Shown piece by piece: positions 1-6,881 of a DNA stretch of 64,000 bases. The position numbers and the translations under genes were made by a program. The notes under the pieces were generated by a model, which searched no databases, had not been told where the DNA came from, and was given only the letters and a program-made list of their open reading frames with translations. Source of the stretch: Gaiellaceae bacterium (GTDB lineage: Bacteria > Actinomycetota > Thermoleophilia > Gaiellales > Gaiellaceae); NCBI GenBank assembly GCA_030446625.1, contig JAUJMY010000007.1, forward strand, positions 62,001-126,000, written 5' to 3'. Every line of letters begins with the position of its first letter. The stretch's first letter is position 1.

Positions 1-251
1 CGCTTCGTCTCGCCGGCGGCGCGTTCGAGCGCGTGTTCGGGCGGCGGCCGCTCCTGACGCGCGTCGGCGGGACTCTGCCGATCCTCGCGGCGCTCGCCGA
101 CCGCGGCATCCCGACGGTGATGACGGGGTTCGGGCTCCCCGAGTGCAACACGCACTCGCCGAACGAGCGGATGCCCGTCGCGCACTTCCCGCTCGGGATC
201 GCGGCGGCGCGCGAGACGTACGTCGCGCTCGCGTCACTCGCGCGCGTGTAA
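1..251 (+). CDS. M20-family metallopeptidase, C-terminal fragment
   Basis: Only the last 82 codons are in the window; the frame (first full codon at base 3) is open through the left edge. The C-terminal stretch TGFGLPECNTHSPNER, followed by a helix with PLGIAAARE, is the usual end of M20/ArgE/DapE-type dipeptidases and deacylases: the His-Ser-Pro-Asn-Glu segment lies beside the binuclear zinc site and the last helix closes the catalytic domain. The zinc ligands of the N-terminal half are outside the window, so the substrate (dipeptide, N-acyl amino acid or carbamoyl compound) cannot be told. The family call is fairly secure; no partner gene is visible. Confidence 0.75.
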   Translation, partial: LRLAGGAFERVFGRRPLLTRVGGTLPILAALADRGIPTVMTGFGLPECNTHSPNERMPVAHFPLGIAAARETYVALASLARV

Positions 252-410
252 CCCGGGTCCCGACCCGCCCCCCTTCCACGCCGAGCGTAACGCGCAAGTT
301 CGTACGCGTGGGTGGCGGGAGCGTGACGCGGGCGAAACTTCGCGTCGCGTGCGCGGCGCGCCGGTGGGCCGGCACCGGACGCTCGCGCGCCCCGCGCGTG
401 GCCGATGTCC

Positions 411-416
411 TAGACT
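411..416 (+). promoter_or_regulatory. Possible -10 hexamer TAGACT
   Basis: TAGACT fits the TANNNT pattern of actinobacterial -10 boxes and recurs before other genes here. It would start a transcript with a leader of about 55 nt, ending in a strong Shine-Dalgarno (AAAGGAGG, about 466-473) before the GTG at 479. No clear -35 is seen. The rest of 252-478 holds no gene I can support. Confidence 0.35.
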
Positions 417-478
417 CGCCCGGCACTGCGATCAACGGAGCGCACGCGCGCCCGCCGCCACGTCTTAAAGGAGGAAGC

Positions 479-790
479 GTGGACACGACTCTCGTCATCA
501 TCCTCGTCGTCGTCGCGATCGTCGTCGTCGCAGGGCTCGTGCTGCTCAGCCGGAAGCGCAGCGAGCAGCGAGTGGAGGCACGGCGGACCGAAGCCGTGAC
601 GCATCGCGAGGAGGCGCAGTCCCGCACGCGCGAAGCGGAGCTCGCGCGAGCGGAGGCGGAGGAGCGTGCCGCGCGCGCGCGCCGCGAGAGCCTCGCCGCC
701 GAGGAGCAGGCCGAGCGAGCCGAGCGCGAGCAGGCCGCCGCGCAGGAGCTGGAGACTCGAGCGCGCGAGGTCGACCCGGACCGGGACTAG
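479..790 (+). CDS. Small single-pass membrane protein with charged coiled-coil tail
   Basis: 103 aa. The GTG at 479 is chosen because a near-perfect AAAGGAGG lies 5-6 nt upstream; a longer open frame to 143 has no such signal. Residues about 4-22 are a Val/Ile/Leu membrane helix, followed by a basic RKR stop-transfer signal and about 75 residues of Glu/Arg/Ala heptads (EEAQSRTREAELARAEAEE style) that should form one long cytoplasmic coiled coil. No enzymatic motif. It stands alone between convergent or distant genes. Similar short TM-plus-coil proteins are common in actinobacteria, but I do not know a function. The highly biased composition makes homology-based naming unreliable. Confidence 0.7.
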   Translation: MDTTLVIILVVVAIVVVAGLVLLSRKRSEQRVEARRTEAVTHREEAQSRTREAELARAEAEERAARARRESLAAEEQAERAEREQAAAQELETRAREVDPDRD

Positions 791-956
791 CTCGCGCCGG
801 CTCCAGAGAGGCCGATCCGACTACTCGCGCGAGCCGTAGCGTCGGCGCGAAGAGGTCGCCGGCGCGGTCGAGCGCTGGAGCACGTCGGGCGCGGTGACGT
901 GGGGAGCTGCGGGAGCTCGAGCATCGGTGCAACGGGAGGCGCGAGCGCGGCGCTCG

Positions 957-2366
957 TCACGCGTCCACCGGCCCGAGCACCTTGCCGGGATTGAGGATGC
1001 CGTTCGGGTCGAAGAGCTGCTTCAGGCCGCGCATGAGCGGGAGCAGGTCGCCGTGCTCGCGCTCGAGGTACGCGAGCTTGCCGATCCCGATCCCGTGCTC
1101 GCCGCTGCACGTCCCGCCACGCGCGAGCGCATACTCCACGAGCTCGTCGTTCAGCCTGTCCGCGGCCTCGCGCTCGGCGGCGGCCGCGGGATCGAGCATG
1201 AAGAGCACGTGGAAGTTGCCGTCGGCCGCGTGCGCGACGAGGCCGGCGTCGAGGCCGAGCCGCTGCACGGTCCTGCGCGCGTGGCGCACGGCGCCGGCGA
1301 GCTCCGAGACCGGAACGCAGACGTCCGTCGACTTGTGCACCTTGCCCGGGGACGCGTGCAGGCGCGCGAAGAGGATCTGGTGGCGTGCCTCCCAGAGCCG
1401 CGCGCGCGCCGTCGGATCGCGCTCGTGCTCGACAGCGGCACATCCCGCGCCCTCGATCACGTCGACGGCGCTCACCAGCTCCGCCGCGACCGCGGGCTCC
1501 GCACCGCTGAGCTCCACGAAGAGGCTCGGCAACTCGGCGTAGCTCGTGCCCTTGTACGCGTTCACGACGGCGATCGTCTCGGCGTCCACGAGCTCCGCGC
1601 GCGTGACCGAGACGCCCGCCGCGACGAGGGCAGCTGCAGCGCCACACGCCGTCTCGACGTCCGGGAACGCGGCGCGCAGCGCGACCGCGGCCTCCGGGAT
1701 CCCGTGCAGGCGCAGCGTGAGCTCCGTGATCACACCGAGCGTGCCCTCGCTGCCGACGAAGAGTCCGCGCAGGTCGTAGCCGGCGGACGTCTTTGGCGCG
1801 CGGCTGCCGGTGCGGATCACGCTGCCGTCCGCGAGTGCGACCTCGAGCTCGAGCACGTGCGTGCGCATCCCGCCGTAGCGGACGGTCGTCGTGCCGCTCG
1901 CGTTCGTCGCCGCCATCCCGCCGAGCGTCGCGTCGGCGCCGGGATCGACCGGGAACCACAGCCCGTGCTCGCCCGCGGCCGCGTTCAGCGCGCTGCGCGA
2001 GACGCCCGGCTGCACCGTCGCCTGGAGGTCACCGGGGCGGAGCGCGAGCACGCGGTCCATTCGCGTCAGGTCGAGCGAGATCCCGCCGCCGATCGGGATC
2101 ACGTGCCCCTCGAGGCTCGTCGCCGCCCCGAACGGCGTCACCGCCACCCGCCGCTCGTTCGCCCACGCGAGCACGCGCGCGACCTCCTCCGTCGACTCCG
2201 CGTACACGACCGCGTCCGGCGGACGGTGCGGGTGGTAGGTCAAGTCCTGCCCGTGCTGCTCGAGGACGGACTCGCTCGTGCTGACGCGCCGCCCGTCGCC
2301 GAGCACGGAGCCGAGGTCGCTGAGCAGGCTGCCGTCCAGGCGCGAAGTGTGACAGGCGCGGGCCAA
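957..2366 (-). CDS. FAD-binding oxidase, GlcD/D-lactate dehydrogenase type
   Basis: 469 aa, normal length for the family. It should oxidise a 2-hydroxy acid (glycolate or D-lactate) using FAD. N-terminal FAD_binding_4 (PCMH) domain about residues 45-225 with GGGISLDLTRMDRV, the PVDPGADATLGGMAATNASG loop and GSEGTLGVITE. C-terminal FAD-oxidase domain with HAADGNFH and the CSGEHGIGIGK signature near residue 420. The start is TTG; an in-frame TAG lies just upstream, so nothing longer is possible, and the TTG touches the inverted-repeat element at 2366-2529. GTG within SVLGD is a shorter alternative. No GlcE/GlcF partners are next to it. It lies downstream of the aldo/keto reductase on the same strand. 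Confidence 0.88.
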   Translation of the reverse strand: MARACHTSRLDGSLLSDLGSVLGDGRRVSTSESVLEQHGQDLTYHPHRPPDAVVYAESTEEVARVLAWANERRVAVTPFGAATSLEGHVIPIGGGISLDLTRMDRVLALRPGDLQATVQPGVSRSALNAAAGEHGLWFPVDPGADATLGGMAATNASGTTTVRYGGMRTHVLELEVALADGSVIRTGSRAPKTSAGYDLRGLFVGSEGTLGVITELTLRLHGIPEAAVALRAAFPDVETACGAAAALVAAGVSVTRAELVDAETIAVVNAYKGTSYAELPSLFVELSGAEPAVAAELVSAVDVIEGAGCAAVEHERDPTARARLWEARHQILFARLHASPGKVHKSTDVCVPVSELAGAVRHARRTVQRLGLDAGLVAHAADGNFHVLFMLDPAAAAEREAADRLNDELVEYALARGGTCSGEHGIGIGKLAYLEREHGDLLPLMRGLKQLFDPNGILNPGKVLGPVDA

Positions 2367-2529
2367 GAAGCTCTAACGAAAACGAAGGACGGGCCGCCGT
2401 CGCACGCTCGCCGGCACGATGCTGCGTCCTCAGTCGCGCCAATAGCGCTGCTATTGCCGCTCCCTGCGTCCTTGCCTCGCACTCGGCGATCACGCGCCGT
2501 CGACGCGTCATCATTCCGTTAGAGCTTCT
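2366..2529. repeat. Palindromic 164-bp element with 13-bp terminal inverted repeats
   Basis: The ends AGAAGCTCTAACG (2366-2378) and CGTTAGAGCTTCT (2517-2529) are perfect inverted repeats of 13 bp. A perfect 7-bp hairpin, CAATAGC-GCT-GCTATTG (2440-2456), sits at the exact centre. The arms between show weaker mutual complementarity (for example a GGACG copy on one side and CGTCC on the other). There is no open frame with recognisable content, and I see no target-site duplication. It resembles a MITE or REP-like extragenic palindrome. It lies between an aldo/keto reductase stop and the glcD-like start on the same strand, so it could also act as a transcript terminator or attenuator. Confidence 0.6.
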
Positions 2530-2532
2530 AAG

Positions 2533-3465
2533 TCACTCGAGGGCGACGAGCGCCGCGAGATCCCCCGCCGACGGCTCCCATTCGCCCGCGGCCGCGTTCG
2601 CGCGCACCTGCTCCGGCTTCGTGGCGCCGGCGATCACCGACGCGACGGCCGGCTGTGCCGCGATGCCGGCGATCGCCACCTCGAGCAGCGTCCGCTCGCG
2701 CTCGCCCGCGTACTGCTCGAGCCTCTCGACGCGCGCGAGCTTCTCCTCGGTCACGTACTCGGCGCGACCCGAGAGCCTCGTCCCCTCCGGGATCGGCTGA
2801 CCGCGCCGGTACTTGCCGGTCAAAAGCCCGTTCGCGAGCGGGAAGTACGGGAGGACGCCGATCCCGTGGCGCGCGCAGGCCGGCAGGAGCTCACGCTCGG
2901 CGTCGCGCTCGAGCAGGCTGTAGTGGTTCTGCGCGCTGACGAAGCGCTCGAAGCCGTGCTCGCGCGCCGTCCACTCGGCCTCGACGACTCGCCACGCCGG
3001 GAGGTTCGACGACCCGGCGTAGCGGACCTTGCCCTCGGCGACGAGCTCGTCGAGCGCGCCGAGCGTCTCCTCGATCGGCGTGACGCCGTCGGGCCGGTGG
3101 TACTGGTAGAGGTCGACGTAGTCGGTCTGGAGGCGGCGCAGGGAAGCGTCGATCGCGCGCCGCACGTAGCGCCGGGAACCGCGCGCGCCCCAGTCCTCCC
3201 CGTTCGCCCCCTTCATGTCGTGCCCGAACTTCGTCGCCAGAATAACGTCCTCGCGCCGCCCCTTCAGCGCCTCGCCGAGGAGCGTCTCGCTGCCGCCCCG
3301 CTCGCCGTAGACGTCGGCGGTGTCGATCAGCGTGATGCCGGCGTCGAGCGCTGCGTCGACGACGGCGCGCGTTCCGGCCTCGTCGACGCGGAAGCCGAAG
3401 TTGTTCGCGCCGAGGCCGACGACGGAGACGACGAGGCCGGAGGCGCCGAGAGGGCGGTAGCGCAC
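2533..3465 (-). CDS. Aldo/keto reductase
   Basis: 310 aa, full-length NADPH-dependent aldo/keto reductase with a TIM barrel. Near the N-terminus MRYRPLGASGLVVSVVGLG, then DTADVYGERGGSE carrying the catalytic Asp and Tyr (DxxxxY), LATKFGHD with the catalytic Lys, and QYHRPD with the catalytic His (YQYHRPD for the usual LQ.H). The SSNLPAW and IAGATKPEQV segments form the coenzyme pocket. It resembles YdhF/Tas-like enzymes acting on unknown aldehydes or ketones. The start is a GTG 6 nt after a TAGTCT hexamer that overlaps the stop codon of the preceding gene, suggesting a leaderless transcript separate from the clpP operon. Confidence 0.9.
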   Translation of the reverse strand: MRYRPLGASGLVVSVVGLGANNFGFRVDEAGTRAVVDAALDAGITLIDTADVYGERGGSETLLGEALKGRREDVILATKFGHDMKGANGEDWGARGSRRYVRRAIDASLRRLQTDYVDLYQYHRPDGVTPIEETLGALDELVAEGKVRYAGSSNLPAWRVVEAEWTAREHGFERFVSAQNHYSLLERDAERELLPACARHGIGVLPYFPLANGLLTGKYRRGQPIPEGTRLSGRAEYVTEEKLARVERLEQYAGERERTLLEVAIAGIAAQPAVASVIAGATKPEQVRANAAAGEWEPSAGDLAALVALE

Positions 3466-3471
3466 CGTGTG

Positions 3472-3477
3472 AGACTA
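3472..3477 (-). promoter_or_regulatory. -10 hexamer TAGTCT of aldo/keto reductase gene
   Basis: On the minus strand TAGTCT ends 6 nt before the GTG at 3465, with no Shine-Dalgarno between them: the layout of a leaderless actinobacterial promoter. Its first three bases are also the TAG stop of the upstream gene. Confidence 0.5.
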
Positions 3478-4083
3478 GTCGCGGCCGGCGGCGCGGCGGA
3501 CGGCACCGAGCAGGGCGAGCGGCAGGCGCCGCCGGGACGTCCGCAAGGCCTCTCGCAGCGCGCGCGTCGCCTCCGGGCCGTGGACGCCGGGGCCGTGGCC
3601 ACAGAGGACGCGCTCGGGCTCGAGCGCCGCGAGCGCGCGCGGCGGGAAGAGGCGCAGGAACGGGTGCACGCCGAGCCGCTCGCCCGGCGCGCGCAGATAC
3701 CCGATCGTGCCCAGCGCATCCGCGACGGCGAGGACGCGCCCCTCGGGCCACCAGAGCGCCGCCTCGCGCCACCAGCGCGTGTCGACGATCCGGATCAGCT
3801 CGAACGGCGCGCCCTCGACACCGCCGAACGGCACCTCGTGGCGCGGCACGCCGAGCGTTTGCGCGAGCAGCTCCGCGTCGCGGTTGTGCCTGTCGAGGAG
3901 CTGGATCACGCCGCGGGGCTCGCCGAGCGCCCGGACCCGCTCCTCCACGCCGGGCCCGTCCACCGGGTCGATCAGCCAAACACCGCCGTCAGCGGCGAGC
4001 GCGTGCGACGTGCGTCCGAGCAGCTCGTCGGCGATCCAGCCGAGACCGCCTTCGAACTCGTCGACCCAGCGGATCTGCGTCAT
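3475..4083 (-). CDS. Degenerate metallo-beta-lactamase-fold protein (hypothetical)
   Basis: 202 aa. Segments such as VWLIDPVDGPGVEERV, IQLLDRHNRDAELLAQ, VLAVADALGTIGYL and PERVLCGHGPGVHG follow the order of a metallo-beta-lactamase fold (strand-turn DP, motif-2 region, VAD and CGHG). The HxHxDH zinc motif is reduced to RHNRD, so hydrolase activity is doubtful; the late GHG and D remain. The ATG at 4083 overlaps the stop of the gene before it (ATGA), so the two are translationally coupled. A longer frame to 4383 exists, but the overlap supports this start. Fold call by pattern only; the function is unknown. Confidence 0.6.
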   Translation of the reverse strand: MTQIRWVDEFEGGLGWIADELLGRTSHALAADGGVWLIDPVDGPGVEERVRALGEPRGVIQLLDRHNRDAELLAQTLGVPRHEVPFGGVEGAPFELIRIVDTRWWREAALWWPEGRVLAVADALGTIGYLRAPGERLGVHPFLRLFPPRALAALEPERVLCGHGPGVHGPEATRALREALRTSRRRLPLALLGAVRRAAGRD

Positions 4084-4397
4084 CGCCGGCGCCACCTGGC
4101 GACGAGGTCGAAGGCGAGGCGCTCCGGCATGTCCGCGGCGAGGATCGCGGCCACGACGCGCTCGCGGTCGAACGGGACGCGGCGGAACTCGACGCCGATG
4201 GAGCCGTGCGCGTACGACACGATCGCGTACTCCCCCCACGCGTCGAGAACGAACTTCTCCGCCGGCTGCTCGCGGCCGTACGCGAGCCCCGCGCTGCCGG
4301 CGCAGAGCCACAGCGCGCCGTCGATCCGGCGCAGCCACTGGAGGTGCACGTGGCCGCCCGCGAAGACGGCGGCCGACTCGCATCGGCGGAGTATCAA
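4080..4397 (-). pseudogene. C-terminal remnant of a calcineurin-like metallophosphoesterase
   Basis: At most 105 aa, readable from a TTG that overlaps the clpP stop (TTGA) to a stop that overlaps the next ATG (ATGA). It contains AAVFAGGHVHLQ, matching the GHxH metal-binding motif near the end of metallophosphoesterase domains, then a strand like LCAGSAGLAYG and a C-terminal helix. The DxH, GDxxD and GNHE motifs expected about 150 residues earlier are absent: that space is occupied by intact clpP in another frame. It is probably a truncated copy retained in the operon for coupling, or a gene eroded when clpP was joined to it. It cannot be an active phosphoesterase as it stands. Confidence 0.55.
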
Positions 4398-4993
4398 GGC
4401 GTGCCGTTGCGGGAGGCGATGATCGAGTCGATCAGCCCGTACTCGACGGCCTCCTCGGGCGTCATGAACCGGTCGCGGTCGATGTCGCGCATCACCTGCT
4501 CGATCGGCTTCGCGGAGTGGCGCGCGATGATCTCGCCCATCCGCCGCGTCATCTCGAGCACCTCGCGCGCGTGGATCTCGATGTCCGCCGGCGTGCCGCG
4601 GAAGCCGGCGGAGCCCTGGTGGATCATCAGCTTCGTGTTCGGCAGCGCGAACCGCTTTCCGGGCGCGCCGCCGCACAGGATCATCGCGGCCGCCGACATG
4701 CCCATCCCGATGCAGATCGTGCGCACATCGGGCTTGACGTACTGCATCGTGTCGTAGATCGCCATGCCTGCGTACGCCGACCCGCCGGGCGAGTTCACGT
4801 ACAGGTCGATGTCCGCGTCCGGATCCTCCGCCTCGAGGAAGAGGAGCTGCGCGGCGATCACGTTCGCGACCTGGTCTTCGACCTCCGTCCCGAGGAACAC
4901 GATCCGCTCCCTGAGCAGCCTCGAGTAGATGTCGAACGACCGCTCGTAGCGGCCGTCCGAGTCGATCACCATGGGGACGAGCTGGTTCCGCAC
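4394..4993 (-). CDS. clpP: ATP-dependent Clp protease proteolytic subunit
   Basis: 199 aa, typical ClpP length. Serine protease forming tetradecameric rings that degrade substrates unfolded by ClpX or ClpC in the cytoplasm. Catalytic triad visible: Ser100 in CIGMGMSAAAMIL, His125 in LMIHQGSAG, Asp174 in DIDRDRFMTPEEA. The handle region GSAGFRGTPADIEIHA is present. The N-terminus ERSFDIYSRLLRERIVFLG matches the family. The GTG at 4993 follows GGAAAGGAG with good spacing. Actinobacteria usually have two or more clpP genes; no second copy or clpX is adjacent. It is first in a minus-strand run with the phosphoesterase remnant and the MBL-like gene. Confidence 0.95.
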   Translation of the reverse strand: MRNQLVPMVIDSDGRYERSFDIYSRLLRERIVFLGTEVEDQVANVIAAQLLFLEAEDPDADIDLYVNSPGGSAYAGMAIYDTMQYVKPDVRTICIGMGMSAAAMILCGGAPGKRFALPNTKLMIHQGSAGFRGTPADIEIHAREVLEMTRRMGEIIARHSAKPIEQVMRDIDRDRFMTPEEAVEYGLIDSIIASRNGTP

Positions 4994-5014
4994 GCCTGCT
5001 CCTTTCCTCTAACA

Positions 5015-5032
5015 TGCAACACGCCGGTTGCA
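5015..5032. promoter_or_regulatory. Operator-like inverted repeat TGCAAC-N6-GTTGCA
   Basis: Perfect 6-bp inverted repeat in the clpP/AHSA1 divergent gap. A second repeat with the same CAAC/GTTG half-sites lies with its centre 28 bp downstream. Two similar palindromes in front of an AHSA1-arsR operon suggest binding of the ArsR protein encoded at 5482 (inference from autoregulation in that family). Confidence 0.5.
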
Positions 5033-5042
5033 CGTCACTATA

Positions 5043-5060
5043 CGCAACCACAAGGTTGCG
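5043..5060. promoter_or_regulatory. Operator-like inverted repeat CGCAACC-N4-GGTTGCG
   Basis: Perfect 7-bp inverted repeat with a 4-bp spacer, 19 bp before the AHSA1 start. It overlaps or follows a TATAC stretch (5039-5043) that could belong to a -10 region, so a bound repressor would block the AHSA1-arsR promoter. Confidence 0.55.
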
Positions 5061-5078
5061 CTTCACGCGGGAGGGAGC

Positions 5079-5495
5079 ATGGAGCCACAGGTGCGTCGCG
5101 AGGTCGTCTTCGCCGAGACGCCGGAGGAGGTCTGGCGCGCGCTGACCGAGCCGGCGCGGCTCGAGGAGTGGTTCGCGAACGACGTGGAGCTGACGCCGGA
5201 GCGCGGCGGCTGCGGAGTCTTCCGCTGGGACGACGGGTCGGTGCGCGTGGCGGCCGTCGAGGAGGTCGAGCCGGCGCGGCGGTTCGTCTTCCGCTGGCAC
5301 GAGGAAGGGCGCGATCATGAGGCGACGCGGGTCGAGCTCGTGCTCGACGAGGCGCCGGCGGGGACGCGGCTGACGGTGGTCGAGACCGCGCCGGCGGGTC
5401 TGCGCGCGTCGGCCCTGGCGGGCGAGTGGAGCTGGGGCGTCGAGCTCCTCGCCGCGCTGCCGAGGATCCACCGCCTCGCCCGTGCCGCCGCCTGA
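5079..5495 (+). CDS. SRPBCC/AHSA1-domain protein
   Basis: 138 aa. The hydrophobic-cavity SRPBCC fold is shown by RREVVFAETPEEVWRALTEP at the start (first strand and helix), LEEWFANDVELTP, then FRWDDG, FVFRWHEEG and a C-terminal helix. Proteins of this type (AHSA1/Aha1 C-terminal-like) bind small hydrophobic ligands or act as co-chaperone-like modules; the ligand here is unknown. The ATG at 5079 follows GGGAGGGAGC; a longer frame from 5028 would run through the operator, so it is rejected. The end overlaps the arsR gene by 14 bp, giving the common AHSA1-ArsR two-gene operon with the regulator second. Confidence 0.85.
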   Translation: MEPQVRREVVFAETPEEVWRALTEPARLEEWFANDVELTPERGGCGVFRWDDGSVRVAAVEEVEPARRFVFRWHEEGRDHEATRVELVLDEAPAGTRLTVVETAPAGLRASALAGEWSWGVELLAALPRIHRLARAAA

Positions 5496-5790
5496 CGTCT
5501 TCGATGCGCTCGCGGATCCGCACCGCCGCGCGCTGATCGGCTTCCTCGCCGCGCACGAGACGGCGACCGCGGGCGAGCTGGCGCAACAGCTCCCGGTGAC
5601 GCGCCAGGCGGCCGCGAAGCACCTGGAGACGCTCCACGCGGCGGGGCTGGTCGAGCGCCGCCGCGCCGGACGCGAGGTGCGCTACCAGCTGACGCCCGCC
5701 CCGCTCGCGGACGTGAGCGAGTGGATCAGCAAGGTCGGAGCCGAGTGGGACGACCGGCTCGACTCGCTGCGGCGCTACCTCGAGCGGTAG
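5482..5790 (+). CDS. ArsR-family winged-helix transcriptional regulator
   Basis: 102 aa, a complete ArsR/SmtB-type repressor. It begins DVFDALADPHRRALIGFLA, with the HTH AGELAQQLPVTRQAAAKHLETL about residues 33-54 and a wing near RRRAGREVRYQLTPAPL. There is no CxC metal-binding motif in the recognition helix, so it is probably not a metal sensor. Members paired with AHSA1 proteins usually repress their own operon. The two CAAC/GTTG palindromes at 5015-5032 and 5043-5060 are the likely targets. It overlaps the upstream gene by 14 bp. Confidence 0.9.
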   Translation: MPPPDVFDALADPHRRALIGFLAAHETATAGELAQQLPVTRQAAAKHLETLHAAGLVERRRAGREVRYQLTPAPLADVSEWISKVGAEWDDRLDSLRRYLER

Positions 5791-5793
5791 CCG

Positions 5794-6240
5794 TCAGTCG
5801 TCCGAGAGCTTCCGCGCGAGCGGGATCACGTACCAGAACGTCACGATGCACGCGGCGACGAGGCCGGCGACGAGCACCGGCACGGGGCTTCGGAACAGGA
5901 AGTCGCTGACGAAGAAGACCGCGCTCGTCATCGCGACCGCGACGCAGACGGTTCCCGCGATCGCCAGCCGGTTGCTCGTGACCAGCATCGCCTCCTTGTC
6001 GTGGCTGCGGAAGCGGAGGCGGTGGTACGGCGTCGGCGCGATCAGGAGCGCCGCGCCCACGCCGGTCGCGATCAGCGTCAGCAGGTACGCGTACTTCTGG
6101 AGATCGTTCACGCGCTCGAACTGCTGCGAGAACGGGACGATGAGCAGGAACGCGAAGAGCACCTGGACGCCGGGCAGCGTCACGCGGAGCTCGTTGAGGA
6201 GCTCGATCAGCTCCCGGTCCTGGCGAGTTTCCTCGGCCAC
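5794..6240 (-). CDS. DUF6328-family membrane protein
   Basis: 148 aa. N-terminal cytoplasmic helix RELIELLNELRVTLPGVQVLFAFLL leading straight into the first of four membrane segments (about residues 26-41, 52-69, 92-113 and 119-138). The LNELRV.LPGVQVLFAFLL signature and the YHRLRFR loop after the second helix match the DUF6328 family of actinobacterial membrane proteins, whose function is not known. It is convergent with arsR and divergent from pdxH with 29 bp between. TAGGGT ends 6 nt before the GTG start, fitting leaderless expression. Confidence 0.8.
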   Translation of the reverse strand: MAEETRQDRELIELLNELRVTLPGVQVLFAFLLIVPFSQQFERVNDLQKYAYLLTLIATGVGAALLIAPTPYHRLRFRSHDKEAMLVTSNRLAIAGTVCVAVAMTSAVFFVSDFLFRSPVPVLVAGLVAACIVTFWYVIPLARKLSDD

Positions 6241-6246
6241 GGCGGG

Positions 6247-6252
6247 ACCCTA
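6247..6252 (-). promoter_or_regulatory. -10 hexamer TAGGGT of DUF6328 gene
   Basis: Minus-strand TANNNT hexamer, 6 nt before the GTG at 6240, no Shine-Dalgarno. It lies in the 29-bp divergent gap with pdxH. Confidence 0.45.
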
Positions 6253-6269
6253 ACGACGATAGTTCGGTC

Positions 6270-6881
6270 GTGGACCAGCCACCGCTGCTCGAGAGCGAGG
6301 CCGACGGCGACCCGCTTCGCCAGTTCGGCGCGTGGTTCGAGGAGGCGCGAGCGCGCGGCGAGCGCGTGGCCGAGGCGGTCGCGGCCGCGACGGCGTCTCG
6401 CGACGGGTTGCCCTCGGCGCGCATGGTCCTGCTGAAGCGGTTCGACGCCGACGGCTTCGTCTTCCACACGAACTACGAGAGCCGCAAGGCGCGCGAGCTC
6501 GAGGAGAACCCGCGCGCCGCGCTCCTCTTCCACTGGAGCGCGCTCGGCCGCCAGGTGCGGATCGAGGGAGCGGTCGAGCGCACGTCGCGGGACGAGTCGG
6601 AGGCGTACTTCCGTACGCGGCCGCGCGGTGGCCAGATCGCCGCGTGGGCGTCGCCGCAGAGCCGCCCGATCGCGAGCCGGGCCGAGCTCGACGACGCCGT
6701 CGCGGCCGCCGTCACGCAGTTCGTGGGGAGCGACGTGCCGCTCCCTCCCGGCTGGGGCGGCTACCGGCTGCGGCCCGAGAGCTACGAATTCTGGCAGCAC
6801 CGGGACGACCGCCTTCACGACCGGCTCCGGTACGTCCGCGACGCCGGCGGGGCCTGGCGCGTCGAGCGGCTGGCGCCGTAG
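6270..6881 (+). CDS. pdxH: Pyridoxamine 5'-phosphate oxidase
   Basis: 203 aa, standard PdxH size. FMN-dependent oxidase that converts pyridoxine/pyridoxamine 5'-phosphate to pyridoxal 5'-phosphate in the cytoplasm, the last step or salvage of vitamin B6. Motifs: PSARMVLLKRFDADGFVFHTN (FMN and substrate strands), SRKARELEENPRAALLFHW, GRQVRIEGAVER, and the C-terminal PNP-oxidase dimerisation segment with RLRPESYEFWQHRDDRLHDR, where the RLxP and W.h...RLHDR residues define the true PdxH subfamily. The start is GTG. It ends one base before the convergent DUF4349 gene. Confidence 0.95.
   Translation: MDQPPLLESEADGDPLRQFGAWFEEARARGERVAEAVAAATASRDGLPSARMVLLKRFDADGFVFHTNYESRKARELEENPRAALLFHWSALGRQVRIEGAVERTSRDESEAYFRTRPRGGQIAAWASPQSRPIASRAELDDAVAAAVTQFVGSDVPLPPGWGGYRLRPESYEFWQHRDDRLHDRLRYVRDAGGAWRVERLAP

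Noticed and set aside
252-478. A gene or RNA in the gap after the M20 peptidase
   Set aside because: Apart from a possible -10 and the ribosome-binding site for 479 nothing is seen: no tRNA cloverleaf and no supported frame.
143-478. N-terminal extension of the small membrane protein to base 143
   Set aside because: It overlaps the peptidase end in another frame and has no initiation signal; the GTG at 479 has a near-perfect Shine-Dalgarno and starts right at the membrane helix.
791-956. Terminator between the convergent genes at 790 and 957
   Set aside because: Short complementary stretches (CGCGCCG/CGGCGCG) exist but there is no T-run and the loop is long; too weak to call.
2240-2482. An 80-codon minus-strand frame in the palindromic element
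   Set aside because: It runs through the central hairpin into the oxidase gene in another frame and looks like no protein family.
894-2522. A 542-codon plus-strand open frame over the FAD oxidase
   Set aside because: The minus strand encodes a complete FAD-binding oxidase with all motifs; the plus frame is compositionally biased and motif-free.
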